DNA from: CAYTGM01 sp964437365
Lineage (GTDB): Bacteria; Sumerlaeota; Sumerlaeia; SLMS01
DNA length: 64,000 nt
Direction: 5' to 3'
Assembly: GCA_964437365.1 (NCBI GenBank)
Contig: CAYTGM010000016.1
Span: 45,662 to 109,661, forward strand
Shown piece by piece: positions 52,979 through 62,407 of this stretch. How positions within the stretch are numbered: position 1 is the first letter of the stretch; the number at the start of each line of letters is the position of its first letter. Position numbers and translations under genes: made by a program. The notes under the pieces were generated by a model. It did no database searches. It saw only the letters and a list, made by a program, of their open reading frames with translations, and was not told where the DNA came from.

Positions 52979-53054
52979 TGGTACCCCCAGTAGGATTCGA
53001 ACCTACGACCCGCGGATTAAGAGTCCGTTGCTCTACCAACTGAGCTATGGAGGC
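52979..53054 (-). tRNA. tRNA-Lys (anticodon CTT)
   Basis: A 76-base cloverleaf with encoded CCA: acceptor GCCTCCA / TGGGGGT (one G-U pair), D arm GCTC..GAGC, anticodon stem ACGGA / TCCGC with loop CTCTTAA (anticodon CTT), and T arm GTAGG TTCGAAT CCTAC. The first anticodon-stem pair is A-C, a mismatch. It lies alone, next to the GC-rich DUF3604 gene. Confidence 0.95.
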
Positions 53055-53164
53055 ACTTTGGAGCAGAATTTGAGACGGAGCTCATTTCTGCGAAACAGGG
53101 TTCATAGCCGAAAACGGATACCACGCAACCCAAAAGTGACATCCTCTTGAATATCCTCGATCCT

Positions 53165-55057
53165 TTATGGTGTGTACCAGATCGGTGAAGAATAGGCGCG
53201 CTCTTGTATTGTGGCCGGACGATTAGTCTCATTCCAGTCGATACCAAGTGCGAGGCTGTCCAGCAGCGAGTACCGAGGTGTTGGGATTTCGAGCACGCGG
53301 ACGTAGTAGAATGCGCGCTGGCTCGGGTCGAAGTCCGGGTCCTGCCAATATGCCAGAAGCTCAACATCACCGATGTCATTGGTGTATTCACCAGTTTTAA
53401 GGTTAACTGTGTTACCGACCGGAGTTTCACATCGCCCATCTTTGCCAATGGTACGCCCATCCGAAACGGAAACGTCATAGATGCGCTCCTCGGATTCACC
53501 GCTGGCATTGAGGTAACCCTTAATGACCTGTATCCGGTCAAGATTTCCCGAGTTAGGGTCCTTGAGAGCGGCGATTAGAAAAGTTGGTGATTTGCCCTCT
53601 GGTGCATCGAACAGATCTCCGCCCATTGGTACTCCCTTACCGTAACCATTTGATACCAGATCGGCCTTGGCGTCGCCCTCTTCGAAGTCGTATCCACCGA
53701 AGAAACGCAGAGTGATGCGTGGTCCTGAGGTTGCATAGACTTCTTTACGTTTGAAGGCCTCAACCAGTGCCTGTCGGGTGTTTTCAGTGGCCCAGACTCC
53801 TGCGTATCCTGCAGCGGCCATGTCCCAACCCTTGCTTGAACCGATCCCTGTGTGGTGTGGCCTCATCTCGGGGCGGGCATCGTGTTGGCCCTTTCCGGCA
53901 AAGTTTCCTTCGACTACGGCAGAGATGCCAGTATGCGAGTCCGTTGAGCCGATCATGCCGAGTTTGTACGGATTCGCGCCGAATTCCTGCTCTACCTCGA
54001 GGCCTCGCATCAGTCCGTTCCGGATATAGTCGGATTTGGTTGGCTCGGGGCGGGTCCCGTCGGGGGTCAATGCGAAGTCGAAGATCTCAAAATCAGCAAA
54101 CTCATCATTGGGTGACAACATTGGGTGTGCTTCAGAATCGCCCTTGATTTGTGTGGCTTCGACTACGGGCTCCCATTGTGCGCGTTTCTCGATATACCCC
54201 TCGTCGATAGGCTCGCCGTTGTTGCGGGTCAGAGGGAACATCCTTCCAAGGCTGATATTGGGGTTGTGAGGAATGGCGACAAAGGTCGCGCCAACTTCTT
54301 GAGACGTATTATCCAGCCATTTCCAGAGATCTTCTGGATCGTCACTCTCAAGGGAGCTGTATGGGAGGTATTGCCTGGCGACATCACCGTCTTCAGCCTG
54401 AAAAACCACACGATGAAGGTTGGCTCCTCCGGCATTTGAAGACCACTCAAACCCAATCAATGCACTGAACTTGCCGGGTTCATTATGTGCTTCAGCAGCG
54501 GCGATATTGCGCTCCCATGTCGTTTCACGCTTTTTCCCACCATGCATATCGTTGACCATTTGCGTGGCATTGACACCAAGTTCGTTGTCCATGCCCGATG
54601 CTACATAATTAATCGCGTCGTAGACCTTCTGGAGTTGTTCCGGATTCTTATCAGGGGCGAGTTCAAGCATGGCTTGTCCCGTCTTTGTTTCGGTCAGCTC
54701 CTTGTCGCCCTCCTCGAAGAGCCGCGGGATCGTCCCGACCATTTCGGCGTGGTCCGCAACAACGAGAAAGTCCAATGGACTCTGGATCTGCCAGCGAGTT
54801 CCGTTCGTTGGGTTGATAACCGGTAGACCTTTTGCAAACCGATAGGCGGTATCTGGAGTGCTATTCGGAGTTCCGAACAAATATACATCAAATGAGTTGC
54901 TTGTGTGCAGGTGCGTATCGCCCCAGAAGACTCGCGTCGGGTACTCCGTTTTCTCCATTTTTTTCTGCGCTTGAAGGTCAGCGGCGTCGACCGCTGTGTA
55001 GCTGGATATACACAATACAGTTAAGACGGCTATAGAGGTGAATCGATGCTTTCTCAT
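53165..55057 (-). CDS. DUF3604 exported protein (PHP-like, putative metal-dependent hydrolase)
   Basis: About 630 residues from ATG 55057, giving a clean signal peptide (AVLTVLCISSYTAVDAA); a GTG at 55093 adds 12 residues without support. The opening RVFWGDTHLHTSNSFDVYLFG carries H-x-H, a PHP-type metal motif, and VVADHAEMVG and STDSHTGISAV supply further likely ligands. DUF3604 proteins are widespread and mostly uncharacterised. Hand-counted lines average about 56% GC against about 46-48% nearby, the 3' half being richest, which suggests a recent transfer. It stands alone on its strand, 110 bases from tRNA-Lys. Confidence 0.88.
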   Translation of the reverse strand: MRKHRFTSIAVLTVLCISSYTAVDAADLQAQKKMEKTEYPTRVFWGDTHLHTSNSFDVYLFGTPNSTPDTAYRFAKGLPVINPTNGTRWQIQSPLDFLVVADHAEMVGTIPRLFEEGDKELTETKTGQAMLELAPDKNPEQLQKVYDAINYVASGMDNELGVNATQMVNDMHGGKKRETTWERNIAAAEAHNEPGKFSALIGFEWSSNAGGANLHRVVFQAEDGDVARQYLPYSSLESDDPEDLWKWLDNTSQEVGATFVAIPHNPNISLGRMFPLTRNNGEPIDEGYIEKRAQWEPVVEATQIKGDSEAHPMLSPNDEFADFEIFDFALTPDGTRPEPTKSDYIRNGLMRGLEVEQEFGANPYKLGMIGSTDSHTGISAVVEGNFAGKGQHDARPEMRPHHTGIGSSKGWDMAAAGYAGVWATENTRQALVEAFKRKEVYATSGPRITLRFFGGYDFEEGDAKADLVSNGYGKGVPMGGDLFDAPEGKSPTFLIAALKDPNSGNLDRIQVIKGYLNASGESEERIYDVSVSDGRTIGKDGRCETPVGNTVNLKTGEYTNDIGDVELLAYWQDPDFDPSQRAFYYVRVLEIPTPRYSLLDSLALGIDWNETNRPATIQERAYSSPIWYTP

Positions 55058-55093
55058 ATTATCTGATGACTCCGATGATATTGTCGAGGGCAC

Positions 55094-55391
55094 TGCAGAG
55101 TTTGGCCTTTAATCTTCATGCATCGTGCCTAAGTTTGAACCTGGTGATATTCTTGGCAGTTCAGCCTCGTGGACACTTGTTTTTCTCTTTGAAATAAATC
55201 CTAAGCCTTAAGGGTATATTGTCAATCAGACAACTGCTTCAGGAACTCATTTATGTAATTGTAACAGCTGGTTAATGGTCCGTCCGAACCTCAATTCTTC
55301 ACGAAATCCGTTGATAAAGAATTATACGTCCTCAAGATAAGGGCGAAATCAGGCACCGAAAGTATTAAGGTGGCTTCTATCCCATACAAAA
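55094..55391. other. Intergenic region between DUF3604 and TPR protein genes
   Basis: About 300 AT-rich bases with no gene, repeat or clear terminator that I can support. Confidence 0.4.
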
Positions 55392-57296
55392 TTAAATTCG
55401 GTACTGCTGAGGGCCTTTGTAAAGTTCACCTGATTCCAGCTCGTCCGTCACTTCTTCCACAAGGTGGGAGAACTGTTCATCGGAAAGATATTCATGAACC
55501 GACTCTAGCCGTTCTTTGATGTCGCTTGATTTATCGGGCTCCGGGTGGAAAGCGCGGTCGATTGCCTGTGCTCTGAGTAATTCAACACAGCAGGCAAGGT
55601 AGGACTCAAAATCTGTATACAACTCTGCCAGCTTCAAATGATTCTCGATGAGCAGACCGGTCTCTCGTGTCTGGCGATAGCAGGCAACTACTTCATGCAG
55701 GTGTGAGAGGCCCATGAGTTTATCTTCCTGCGCCAGGGCGATCTCGGCGCGAAGCTCCCAGACCGAGGCAATGATCTCGTGAGCTCGTAGACGGCGAGCA
55801 AGTCGGTGAGATCGCTCGAGGTATTCTTCCGCCCGATGAAAGTTGTCTTCGGCAAGAAAGGTTTCTGCCAGTGCCAGATAGGCTTCCGACTGTCCTTTCT
55901 TGTCATCAAGTTCTATATACAGGGCAAGAGCACGATGAAACCATTTACCTGCTTCTCTATTCTCGAAGAGCTCAAGATGTACTCGCCCAATTTCCATATA
56001 GGTCGCGCTTTCAACGGTGCGATGGGAACTGGTTTTTGACAAGGCGAGTGCGCTGTACAGCTGCCTTTTTGCATCGATGTACTCTCCGATAATACGATAA
56101 CCTTTTCCCTGGTGCATGAGTAGCTCGGCGTAGGAAGGAAAGTTAGCACTCTCTTTGTTGAACTTCAGAATCAGTTCATCGGTGAGCTTAATTGATTCGA
56201 AGGCGCGGCCTACTTCAAGGAGAAGTTTTGCGGCGCAGTTTGCTGTGTCCAGTTCCTTTTCATGCAACTGGTGATTGGCAGCGACGCTTCTGGCTCGAAG
56301 CAGCTCCTGGATCGCCAGCTCTCGATTTCCCATCTCCTGATGAGCGATGCCAATTGCGCCTAAAGCGATGATATGTCCAATAGGGTCGTCAATGTTCTTG
56401 TATATATACTCTGCCTGGCGATAAGCCCGGATTGAGTTCCCGTACTCATACCTCAAAAAGAAGAATTGTCCAAGCAGGCTGAGGCAATGGGCTTCCTCAG
56501 AGTTACGATTAATTGCATGTGCAGCGACAGCTCCAGCTGATAAAAGACGAAAGCCTGCACGGGATTTCAACTCGACCAGTGAGCGACCAAAGAATAATGA
56601 GAAATGCAGGAGTGCTCTGGCGAGATGATACGGGACATTTGATATATCCAACTCATCATGAAACCAGTCGATCTGGTCAGACCCAAGGTTTTTCTCGATC
56701 AGGTCCACATTAAATTCGAATGCAGAGAGCATATTTGGGAAGCGCCAGTATTTAGGGGAAGCATAGATCTGTTTTTCAAAAAGCTCTTTTGCGATAGCCG
56801 AGAAATAGCGGATGATTCGTTCTTTATAGACGTCTTCTTCCATCTGATCATTCACCTGGAAGCCCTCTATTGACAGTCGAACCGGGAAGGGGAGGCAGTA
56901 ATGGTCACTGTCCGCGAGGTGTATCAGAAGGCCCAGGTGAACCAGTTGGTTCAGTGATCTGTGTATTCTATCGATTTCCACAGCCTCGGGGGCAGGCCTC
57001 TTGCCGTATATAACGGAGGTTGCATCGATCACGTCGAACTCGCCTGGAAGGTAAAGGCATACGCGTAGAGCTTCCGCAGATAACGGCGAAGTCGCATCCA
57101 TTTTGTGGATGGATTCGACAACCCAGGACGAGCAAATCTCCATGAGGCGTCTTTGCGAAAGACTCCAGACCCATTCCTTCAAGTCGATCTGGCTTGTCGG
57201 CCGTTCATCGTAGGGAAGCAGGTCGAGAAGGAAAGGCTGCCTCTTGGCAAGGTGGGGAATGAATTCGTGAAGTCTATGGATGGCGTATTGATCCAC
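55392..57296 (-). CDS. TPR protein with winged-helix-like N-terminus (truncated STAND-like architecture)
   Basis: Six hundred thirty-four residues, soluble. Residues ~1-55 hold QPFLLDLLPYDERPTS and SQRRLMEICSSWV. About 70-170 resemble the winged-helix region that follows the NTPase of STAND regulators (EALRVCLYLPGEFDVIDATSVI..., ...LNQLVHLGLLIHLADSDHYCLPFPVR). From about 190 to 600 come some ten TPR units (AHCLSLLGQFFFLRYEYGNSIRAYR; AIGIAHQEMGNRELAIQELLRAR; AYLALAETFLAEDNFHRAEEYLER). No P-loop is present, so it lacks the NTPase expected in a complete STAND protein. It may be a scaffold or signal receiver. Confidence 0.7.
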   Translation of the reverse strand: MDQYAIHRLHEFIPHLAKRQPFLLDLLPYDERPTSQIDLKEWVWSLSQRRLMEICSSWVVESIHKMDATSPLSAEALRVCLYLPGEFDVIDATSVIYGKRPAPEAVEIDRIHRSLNQLVHLGLLIHLADSDHYCLPFPVRLSIEGFQVNDQMEEDVYKERIIRYFSAIAKELFEKQIYASPKYWRFPNMLSAFEFNVDLIEKNLGSDQIDWFHDELDISNVPYHLARALLHFSLFFGRSLVELKSRAGFRLLSAGAVAAHAINRNSEEAHCLSLLGQFFFLRYEYGNSIRAYRQAEYIYKNIDDPIGHIIALGAIGIAHQEMGNRELAIQELLRARSVAANHQLHEKELDTANCAAKLLLEVGRAFESIKLTDELILKFNKESANFPSYAELLMHQGKGYRIIGEYIDAKRQLYSALALSKTSSHRTVESATYMEIGRVHLELFENREAGKWFHRALALYIELDDKKGQSEAYLALAETFLAEDNFHRAEEYLERSHRLARRLRAHEIIASVWELRAEIALAQEDKLMGLSHLHEVVACYRQTRETGLLIENHLKLAELYTDFESYLACCVELLRAQAIDRAFHPEPDKSSDIKERLESVHEYLSDEQFSHLVEEVTDELESGELYKGPQQYRI

Positions 57297-57399
57297 CGTG
57301 ATACCTTTCGCCGGAAACTGCTGGTATTTAACGCGTCACCAGGTATCTGGCAAGACGAATCAGAGGAGGGTGGGGTAGAGCGATGTCAGTAGATCCAGC

Positions 57400-57801
57400 T
57401 CACGGAAGGAGGTAAGGTCTCCATTCCGGTGGTGGCATGGGACAAGCCGGAGTCCCTTTCTTCTGGAAAACCTTCCTGATCCGGGCGAACAGGCGGTAGA
57501 AGAAATCACGGATGAAACGAGGAATCAGCGAGAACAGGGCAGAAAAAACCTTATAGCCGCCACCCAATCCCTCAAGGATGTAGAGGATGGCATCGGAGTA
57601 TATGAGAAGCTTTCCTGAAGGCTTCTGTACGACGATGGAGTCGGGAATGTCGCGTTTGAGCTTCTCGGGCATTTCCTGCTCAAACGTGTCGCCAAAAAGT
57701 GGGGCGAAGCGAAAGTGGTGCTTTTTGTCCCGTTTGAGCACAAAACTCACCCAACCATTGCAAACAGCGCAGTCTCCGTCAAAATAAACCAGTATTCCCA
57801 T
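57400..57801 (-). CDS. DCC-family thiol-disulfide oxidoreductase-like protein (DUF393)
   Basis: About 133 residues from ATG 57801, preceded by AGGAAAGG; the longer frame to 57921 adds 40 residues of poor quality. YFDGDCAVCNGWVSFVLKRD is the DUF393 signature with the D-C-x-x-C redox pair, followed by FRFAPLFG, SIVVQKPSGKLLIYSDAILYIL and the GYKVFSALFSLIPRFIRDFFYRLFAR segment. DCC proteins are thioredoxin-fold proteins of undetermined role. It is divergent from the acyltransferase fusion and upstream of the TPR gene on the same strand. Confidence 0.9.
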   Translation of the reverse strand: MGILVYFDGDCAVCNGWVSFVLKRDKKHHFRFAPLFGDTFEQEMPEKLKRDIPDSIVVQKPSGKLLIYSDAILYILEGLGGGYKVFSALFSLIPRFIRDFFYRLFARIRKVFQKKGTPACPMPPPEWRPYLLP

Positions 57802-57982
57802 TTTTCGCCTTTCCTGTTGAGACATTGGAAATGACATGGCCTGTCTCATGGCAGGCAACAACTTTTCAATAACCATCCAGAGCGAGAATGATGCACATCC
57901 AATGGATGGACTGACAAGCAACGTGTTTGGATGAGCTGGGATTTAAGTCAATCCAAAGACCATCAAAAGGAACAATAATCAG

Positions 57983-60900
57983 ATGGATGAATACACTCAG
58001 GAAGTTCGAGAGCAGATCGAAGAGGAACATAAGGACTTCGAACCTAAACTGAGGACTTTCTGGGGGCTGGTCGCTACCATGTTTCAGGGAGCTTTGAGTG
58101 ATAACATCTATCGGTTCGTGTTGACGATGCTCGCGATCGTTGTCGCGGGTCTCGCCGCCCAGGAAAGTCATGTGGCTCTCGGGATCACAGACCCTGTTCA
58201 GTTAGAAGAGGATACGAACGCTCTTTCTGCCTTTTACAAGACATGTATAGATGTCGCCTTTATGCTGCCATATTTTCTAGCTGTTACGTTGGCAGGGTGG
58301 CTCTCGGACAGATTTTCAAAGACTCGGGTCACTCAAGGCACTAAGGTTCTTGAGATTGGAATCATGGTCCTGGCCTTCTTTGGCTTTTTATTCGGAGAAA
58401 AGTTATTCGGCCGATCGGCGCTTTGGCTTGGGGCATTCATTCTTTTTCTGATGGGTCTTCAGTCTGCCTTGTTCAGTCCCTCGAAGTATGGAGTACTTCC
58501 CGAGATCCTGCCTCCTCGACGGCTTGGCTGGGGGAATGGAATTCTCCAGGGGTTTACTTTCTTTGCTATTATACTCGGTACAATCGCAGGTCCATGGCTA
58601 TACGGTGCTTTTGAGGATTCACTCTGGGTTGTTGGACTCGTCCTCGTCGGGCTTGCCACCGCTGGCCTTGTTTCAAGTTCATTCATGGATAAAACTCCTG
58701 TCGCGAATCCTGAAGAAACTTTTCGTGTGAATCCCCTTGAGATGCTTCAGGAATATGGAAGTATCATCATGAGCAAGGTGGGTCTTCGCTGGGGAGCTCT
58801 TGGCTTGATGGTCTGGTGGATGGTCGGTGTCATGTTCCAGTCAGCAGCCATCCTGACAGCGACGAATATACTTGATTTGACTCCCGACAAAGTCGGCTTT
58901 GCCTTACTTCCCATCGTCGTATTTATGGGAATAGGTTGCTTTGTAGTCGGCTGGATCTCCAACAATCGTATAGAGCTGGGTTTAATCCCATTTGGTGCAG
59001 TGGGGATGTTCATTTTCGGCGTCATCTTCTGGCTGGCGACTCCGGTACCCAACGAACTTGTCGCCTTGAAGCAGGAGTTTGGAAGGATTCCTCAGGTCTA
59101 TGTTATTTTACTTCCTGCCCTGATGGGAGTTGTCGGGTTCATGTCTGGCTTCTTCATCGTTCCTCTCGAAGCCTTTGTCATGCACGCCAGTGACCCGAAG
59201 AGCAGGGGAGGCGTCTGGGCCACCTGTAATGTTCTCACGGCCATCGGGATGATAAGCGGAGCGATTCTACCTACTCTAATTATTGGTCAGTCCAAAAATC
59301 CCGCCACCGTATTTCTTGTTGGTGGCATTATCATGCTGCTGGCGGGCATCATTATTTCCTGGCGTTTCCCCAGAATTCCACTCCGATTTATGATCGTTCT
59401 TTTCCTCAGAGTGATATATAAGACGCGATCAAAAGGAGTTGAGAATATCCCGGAGACTGGAGGAGCGCTCCTCGCACCCAATCACCAGTCATATCTCGAT
59501 GGTATATTGCTTACATCTATTATAGACAGGCCGATACGTTTCATCATGAGCCAGGAAGTCTATAATACCTGGTTCGTTTATCCCTTTGCACGCCTGACCC
59601 ATTCTATCCCTATTGAAAGAACTCAAAGCCCAAGAGAACTGATTCAAGCCCTACGTTCTGCCACTCAGGAAATTGAGGAAGGGGGTCTTGTCTGTATTTT
59701 CCCCGAAGGCCAGCTGACAAGAAACGGAGTCCTTCAACCCCTTAAACGTGGTATTGAGCGCATTATGAAGGATCTTGATGCGCCTATTATACCCATCGGT
59801 ATCGATGGTGCCTTTGAAACAGCTGCTGCTGTCCCCAGCGGCAAGTGGAGACTGAGTAGAGTCTTGGAACTCAAACGTCGCGCGATTAATGTTTCCATTG
59901 GAATTCCTTTGAATGCTGGAACACCGCTTCCTGTTCTTCGAAGAGCCATCACCCATGAGATTGCCGAAGCTTTTGAATTCAGGAAAGAGGATACGGTTCC
60001 TCTTCATCGCATGGCTTTACAGTCTCTCAAGAAGTCACCTTTCAGTAAGAGGTACTCGGACCACAGCACTGATGGGCTCGTGCCTAATATACGTCTTCTC
60101 ATTGGAGTCTATATACTGGGTACGAGGCTGAAGAGTATCTGGAAAGGACAAAAGTGCGTCGGGATTTTTCTGCCTCCCTCTATCGGAGCAACCGTGATCA
60201 ACATCACAGCTCTAACGGCAGGGAGGGTGCCTGTTAATCTGAACTACACCGCTTCCACATCTATTTTAAAGGGGATCTGCGATAGCTCTCGGATAAAGGT
60301 GATCCTCACTTCTCGCCTCTTTATGGAGAAGGTCTCCGTCGATCTTCCAGAAGGTCCACGGGTGATATACCTGGAAGATCTACGAGAAGGCATAGCGAAG
60401 AAGGAAATTCTAGCTGCGATCTTTTCCACCATCATTCTCCCGGTCTCAACACTTGAGAGGATTCTGGGTAGAAAGAAGTCAACACGGCCTGACGATGTTG
60501 CGTCGCTGATTTTCAGTAGTGGATCGACCGGAGTCCCCAAGGGCGTGATGCTGACGCACTGGAATATCTGGAGCAATTGCGTGGGAACTCTCCACTATGT
60601 AGATACAGGTAACTCTCCACGCTTTCTGGGTATTCTTCCTTTCTTTCACTCCTTTGGTTTCATGAGTACTCTCTGGCTTCCCTTCATGAAGAACCTCAGC
60701 GTTGTCTTCTATCCAAACCCACTTGATGGTCGTGCCGTTGGTGTCCTCGTTGAAAGGTACGAGGTGACACATCTCTTCGGAACCCCCACATTTCTTTCAT
60801 CGTATACACGACGTGTTTCTTCCGAGCAGTTTGGTTCACTTCGTTTTGTGCTCACTGGCGCCGAGAAACTTAGAACTCAGACAGCAGATCAGTTTGAAGA

Positions 60901-61591
60901 AAAGTTTGGTCTTCGTCCCGTTGAGGGTTTCGGATGCACAGAGACCTCTCCTGTAACGGCCATAAACGGGGCAAATTATCGCGAACCTGGAATATTCCAG
61001 CGTGGGGTCAAGGAGGGAACGGTTGGGCAACCGATCCCTGGGGTCCTGCTCAGTATCCGAGACCTTGACAGCGGCGAAGAAGTAGCCCCGGGCGAGACCG
61101 GGATGTTGCACGTTAAAGGACCCAACGTGATGAAGGGGTACTTTAAGATGCGCGAAAAGACCTCCGAGGTACTTGTCGATGGCTGGTATCAGACTGGTGA
61201 CGTCGCCCGTGTTGACGAAGATGGTTTTCTGATGATCACAGATCGTCTCGCTCGTTTTTCAAAGATCGGCGGTGAAATGGTTCCTCATGTCAAGATTGAG
61301 GAACATCTTCAAAGTCTTGTCGACGCAGAGGAGCAGGTATTTGCTGTGACTGGGGTACCGGATGACAAGAAAGGCGAGAAGCTGATGGTTCTCTACACGA
61401 CCTCAGAGGCGAGGGCTAAAGAGGCCTGCGAGAAGCTTGCAGATCCAGAGTTGAATATCCCCGGACTTTGGAGGCCAAAGTGGAATGACTTCCTGCCGAT
61501 CGAGGAGATTCCTCTCCTGGGTTCAGGGAAGATGGACTTACGCAAAATGAAAGAGCTCGCACTTGAATATGATCAGAACAAGAATGACTGA
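57983..61591 (+). CDS. LplT-PlsC-AMP-ligase fusion (Aas-type lysophospholipid recycling protein)
   Basis: One thousand two hundred two residues in three parts. Residues ~25-440 are a 12-helix MFS transporter related to LplT. Residues ~445-640 are a PlsC acyltransferase with the NHQSYLDG (H-x4-D) motif near 499 and FPEGQLTRNG near 573. Residues ~690-1202 are an acyl-ACP/CoA ligase with the P-loop SSGSTGVPKG near 844, FGCTETSP and YQTGDVA. In E. coli the functions are split between LplT and Aas: lysophospholipid is flipped inward and re-acylated. The fusion is known in many proteobacteria and PVC bacteria. AAGGA lies upstream of the start. Confidence 0.93.
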   Translation: MDEYTQEVREQIEEEHKDFEPKLRTFWGLVATMFQGALSDNIYRFVLTMLAIVVAGLAAQESHVALGITDPVQLEEDTNALSAFYKTCIDVAFMLPYFLAVTLAGWLSDRFSKTRVTQGTKVLEIGIMVLAFFGFLFGEKLFGRSALWLGAFILFLMGLQSALFSPSKYGVLPEILPPRRLGWGNGILQGFTFFAIILGTIAGPWLYGAFEDSLWVVGLVLVGLATAGLVSSSFMDKTPVANPEETFRVNPLEMLQEYGSIIMSKVGLRWGALGLMVWWMVGVMFQSAAILTATNILDLTPDKVGFALLPIVVFMGIGCFVVGWISNNRIELGLIPFGAVGMFIFGVIFWLATPVPNELVALKQEFGRIPQVYVILLPALMGVVGFMSGFFIVPLEAFVMHASDPKSRGGVWATCNVLTAIGMISGAILPTLIIGQSKNPATVFLVGGIIMLLAGIIISWRFPRIPLRFMIVLFLRVIYKTRSKGVENIPETGGALLAPNHQSYLDGILLTSIIDRPIRFIMSQEVYNTWFVYPFARLTHSIPIERTQSPRELIQALRSATQEIEEGGLVCIFPEGQLTRNGVLQPLKRGIERIMKDLDAPIIPIGIDGAFETAAAVPSGKWRLSRVLELKRRAINVSIGIPLNAGTPLPVLRRAITHEIAEAFEFRKEDTVPLHRMALQSLKKSPFSKRYSDHSTDGLVPNIRLLIGVYILGTRLKSIWKGQKCVGIFLPPSIGATVINITALTAGRVPVNLNYTASTSILKGICDSSRIKVILTSRLFMEKVSVDLPEGPRVIYLEDLREGIAKKEILAAIFSTIILPVSTLERILGRKKSTRPDDVASLIFSSGSTGVPKGVMLTHWNIWSNCVGTLHYVDTGNSPRFLGILPFFHSFGFMSTLWLPFMKNLSVVFYPNPLDGRAVGVLVERYEVTHLFGTPTFLSSYTRRVSSEQFGSLRFVLTGAEKLRTQTADQFEEKFGLRPVEGFGCTETSPVTAINGANYREPGIFQRGVKEGTVGQPIPGVLLSIRDLDSGEEVAPGETGMLHVKGPNVMKGYFKMREKTSEVLVDGWYQTGDVARVDEDGFLMITDRLARFSKIGGEMVPHVKIEEHLQSLVDAEEQVFAVTGVPDDKKGEKLMVLYTTSEARAKEACEKLADPELNIPGLWRPKWNDFLPIEEIPLLGSGKMDLRKMKELALEYDQNKND

Positions 61592-61763
61592 TTATCGAAA
61601 TCTTTGGATAATATGAGAGAATCCACACTTTTCTCGAAATAAGAGAGTCTATTCTCGATTATTCTTTCCCCACCGTGCGATTTCCCTTTCTCTCAACTTC
61701 GGAACTTCATAGGGTTCCTGCAAATGAATATTCTTTGAAGGGTTACACCAGGAAAGGGAAGCG

Positions 61764-62393
61764 ATGTCTCTCGAGAAAGAAAAGAAAGAACTGAGGTCGA
61801 AACTGAGAGAACGATTTCAACTCGTTACTCCAGAAGAGGTCGTCGATGGTAAGCTCAAGATTTACGATGGCTTGTGGCATACCCTCCTGTTCAATAACGA
61901 GACTCGCCTTCTGGCCTACTATCCCTTCAACAATGAAATCGATTGTCGTTACTTTCTCCGGATGTGGCTTTCTCATCAGCGGCCTCTCTATTTCCCTCGT
62001 GTTCGAGACGATGGGAGAGGGCTCGATGTCTATCGCGTTCCAGACATGAAATCTTTTGAAGAAGGCTACCGGGGCATTATGGAGCCTGATCGGAATAAAT
62101 GCGATAAAGCGAATCTTCACGATATTGACGCGGTCTTTGTTCCTGGTTTTGCTTTTGAAACAAGCGGAGGTCGTTTGGGTCAAGGCGGAGGTCACTATGA
62201 CCGTTTCCTGAAAGAAACTCGCAAAGACACATTAAGAATCGGTCTCGCCTGGGACTGGCAAGTACTTGATGCTGATCATGCTTTTGAAAAAGGACTCAGT
62301 ATTCCAAGGGAAGATCATGATGAACTGATGGATTATCTATGCACACCATCAGGACTCATGGATTGCAATGCGAGAAAACTGACTGGTCGCTGA
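61764..62393 (+). CDS. fthC: 5-formyltetrahydrofolate cyclo-ligase
   Basis: A 209-residue protein with the family layout: N-terminal basic segment (KKELRSKLRERF), the RLLAYYPFNNEIDC block, FVPGFAFETSGGRLGQGGGHYDRFL near residue 140 (the G-R-L-G-x-G-x-G-Y/H-Y-D ATP/folate signature) and IGLAWDWQVL. It converts 5-formyl-THF to 5,10-methenyl-THF using ATP. A GGAAAGGGA precedes the ATG. The radical SAM gene follows directly. Confidence 0.93.
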   Translation: MSLEKEKKELRSKLRERFQLVTPEEVVDGKLKIYDGLWHTLLFNNETRLLAYYPFNNEIDCRYFLRMWLSHQRPLYFPRVRDDGRGLDVYRVPDMKSFEEGYRGIMEPDRNKCDKANLHDIDAVFVPGFAFETSGGRLGQGGGHYDRFLKETRKDTLRIGLAWDWQVLDADHAFEKGLSIPREDHDELMDYLCTPSGLMDCNARKLTGR

Positions 62394-62407
62394 AAGGTTG
62401 CTTTCAG

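Noticed and set aside
52979..53054. Integrated element at tRNA-Lys
   Set aside because: No integrase gene and no visible duplication of the tRNA 3' end on either side, although the DUF3604 gene remains suspicious by GC.
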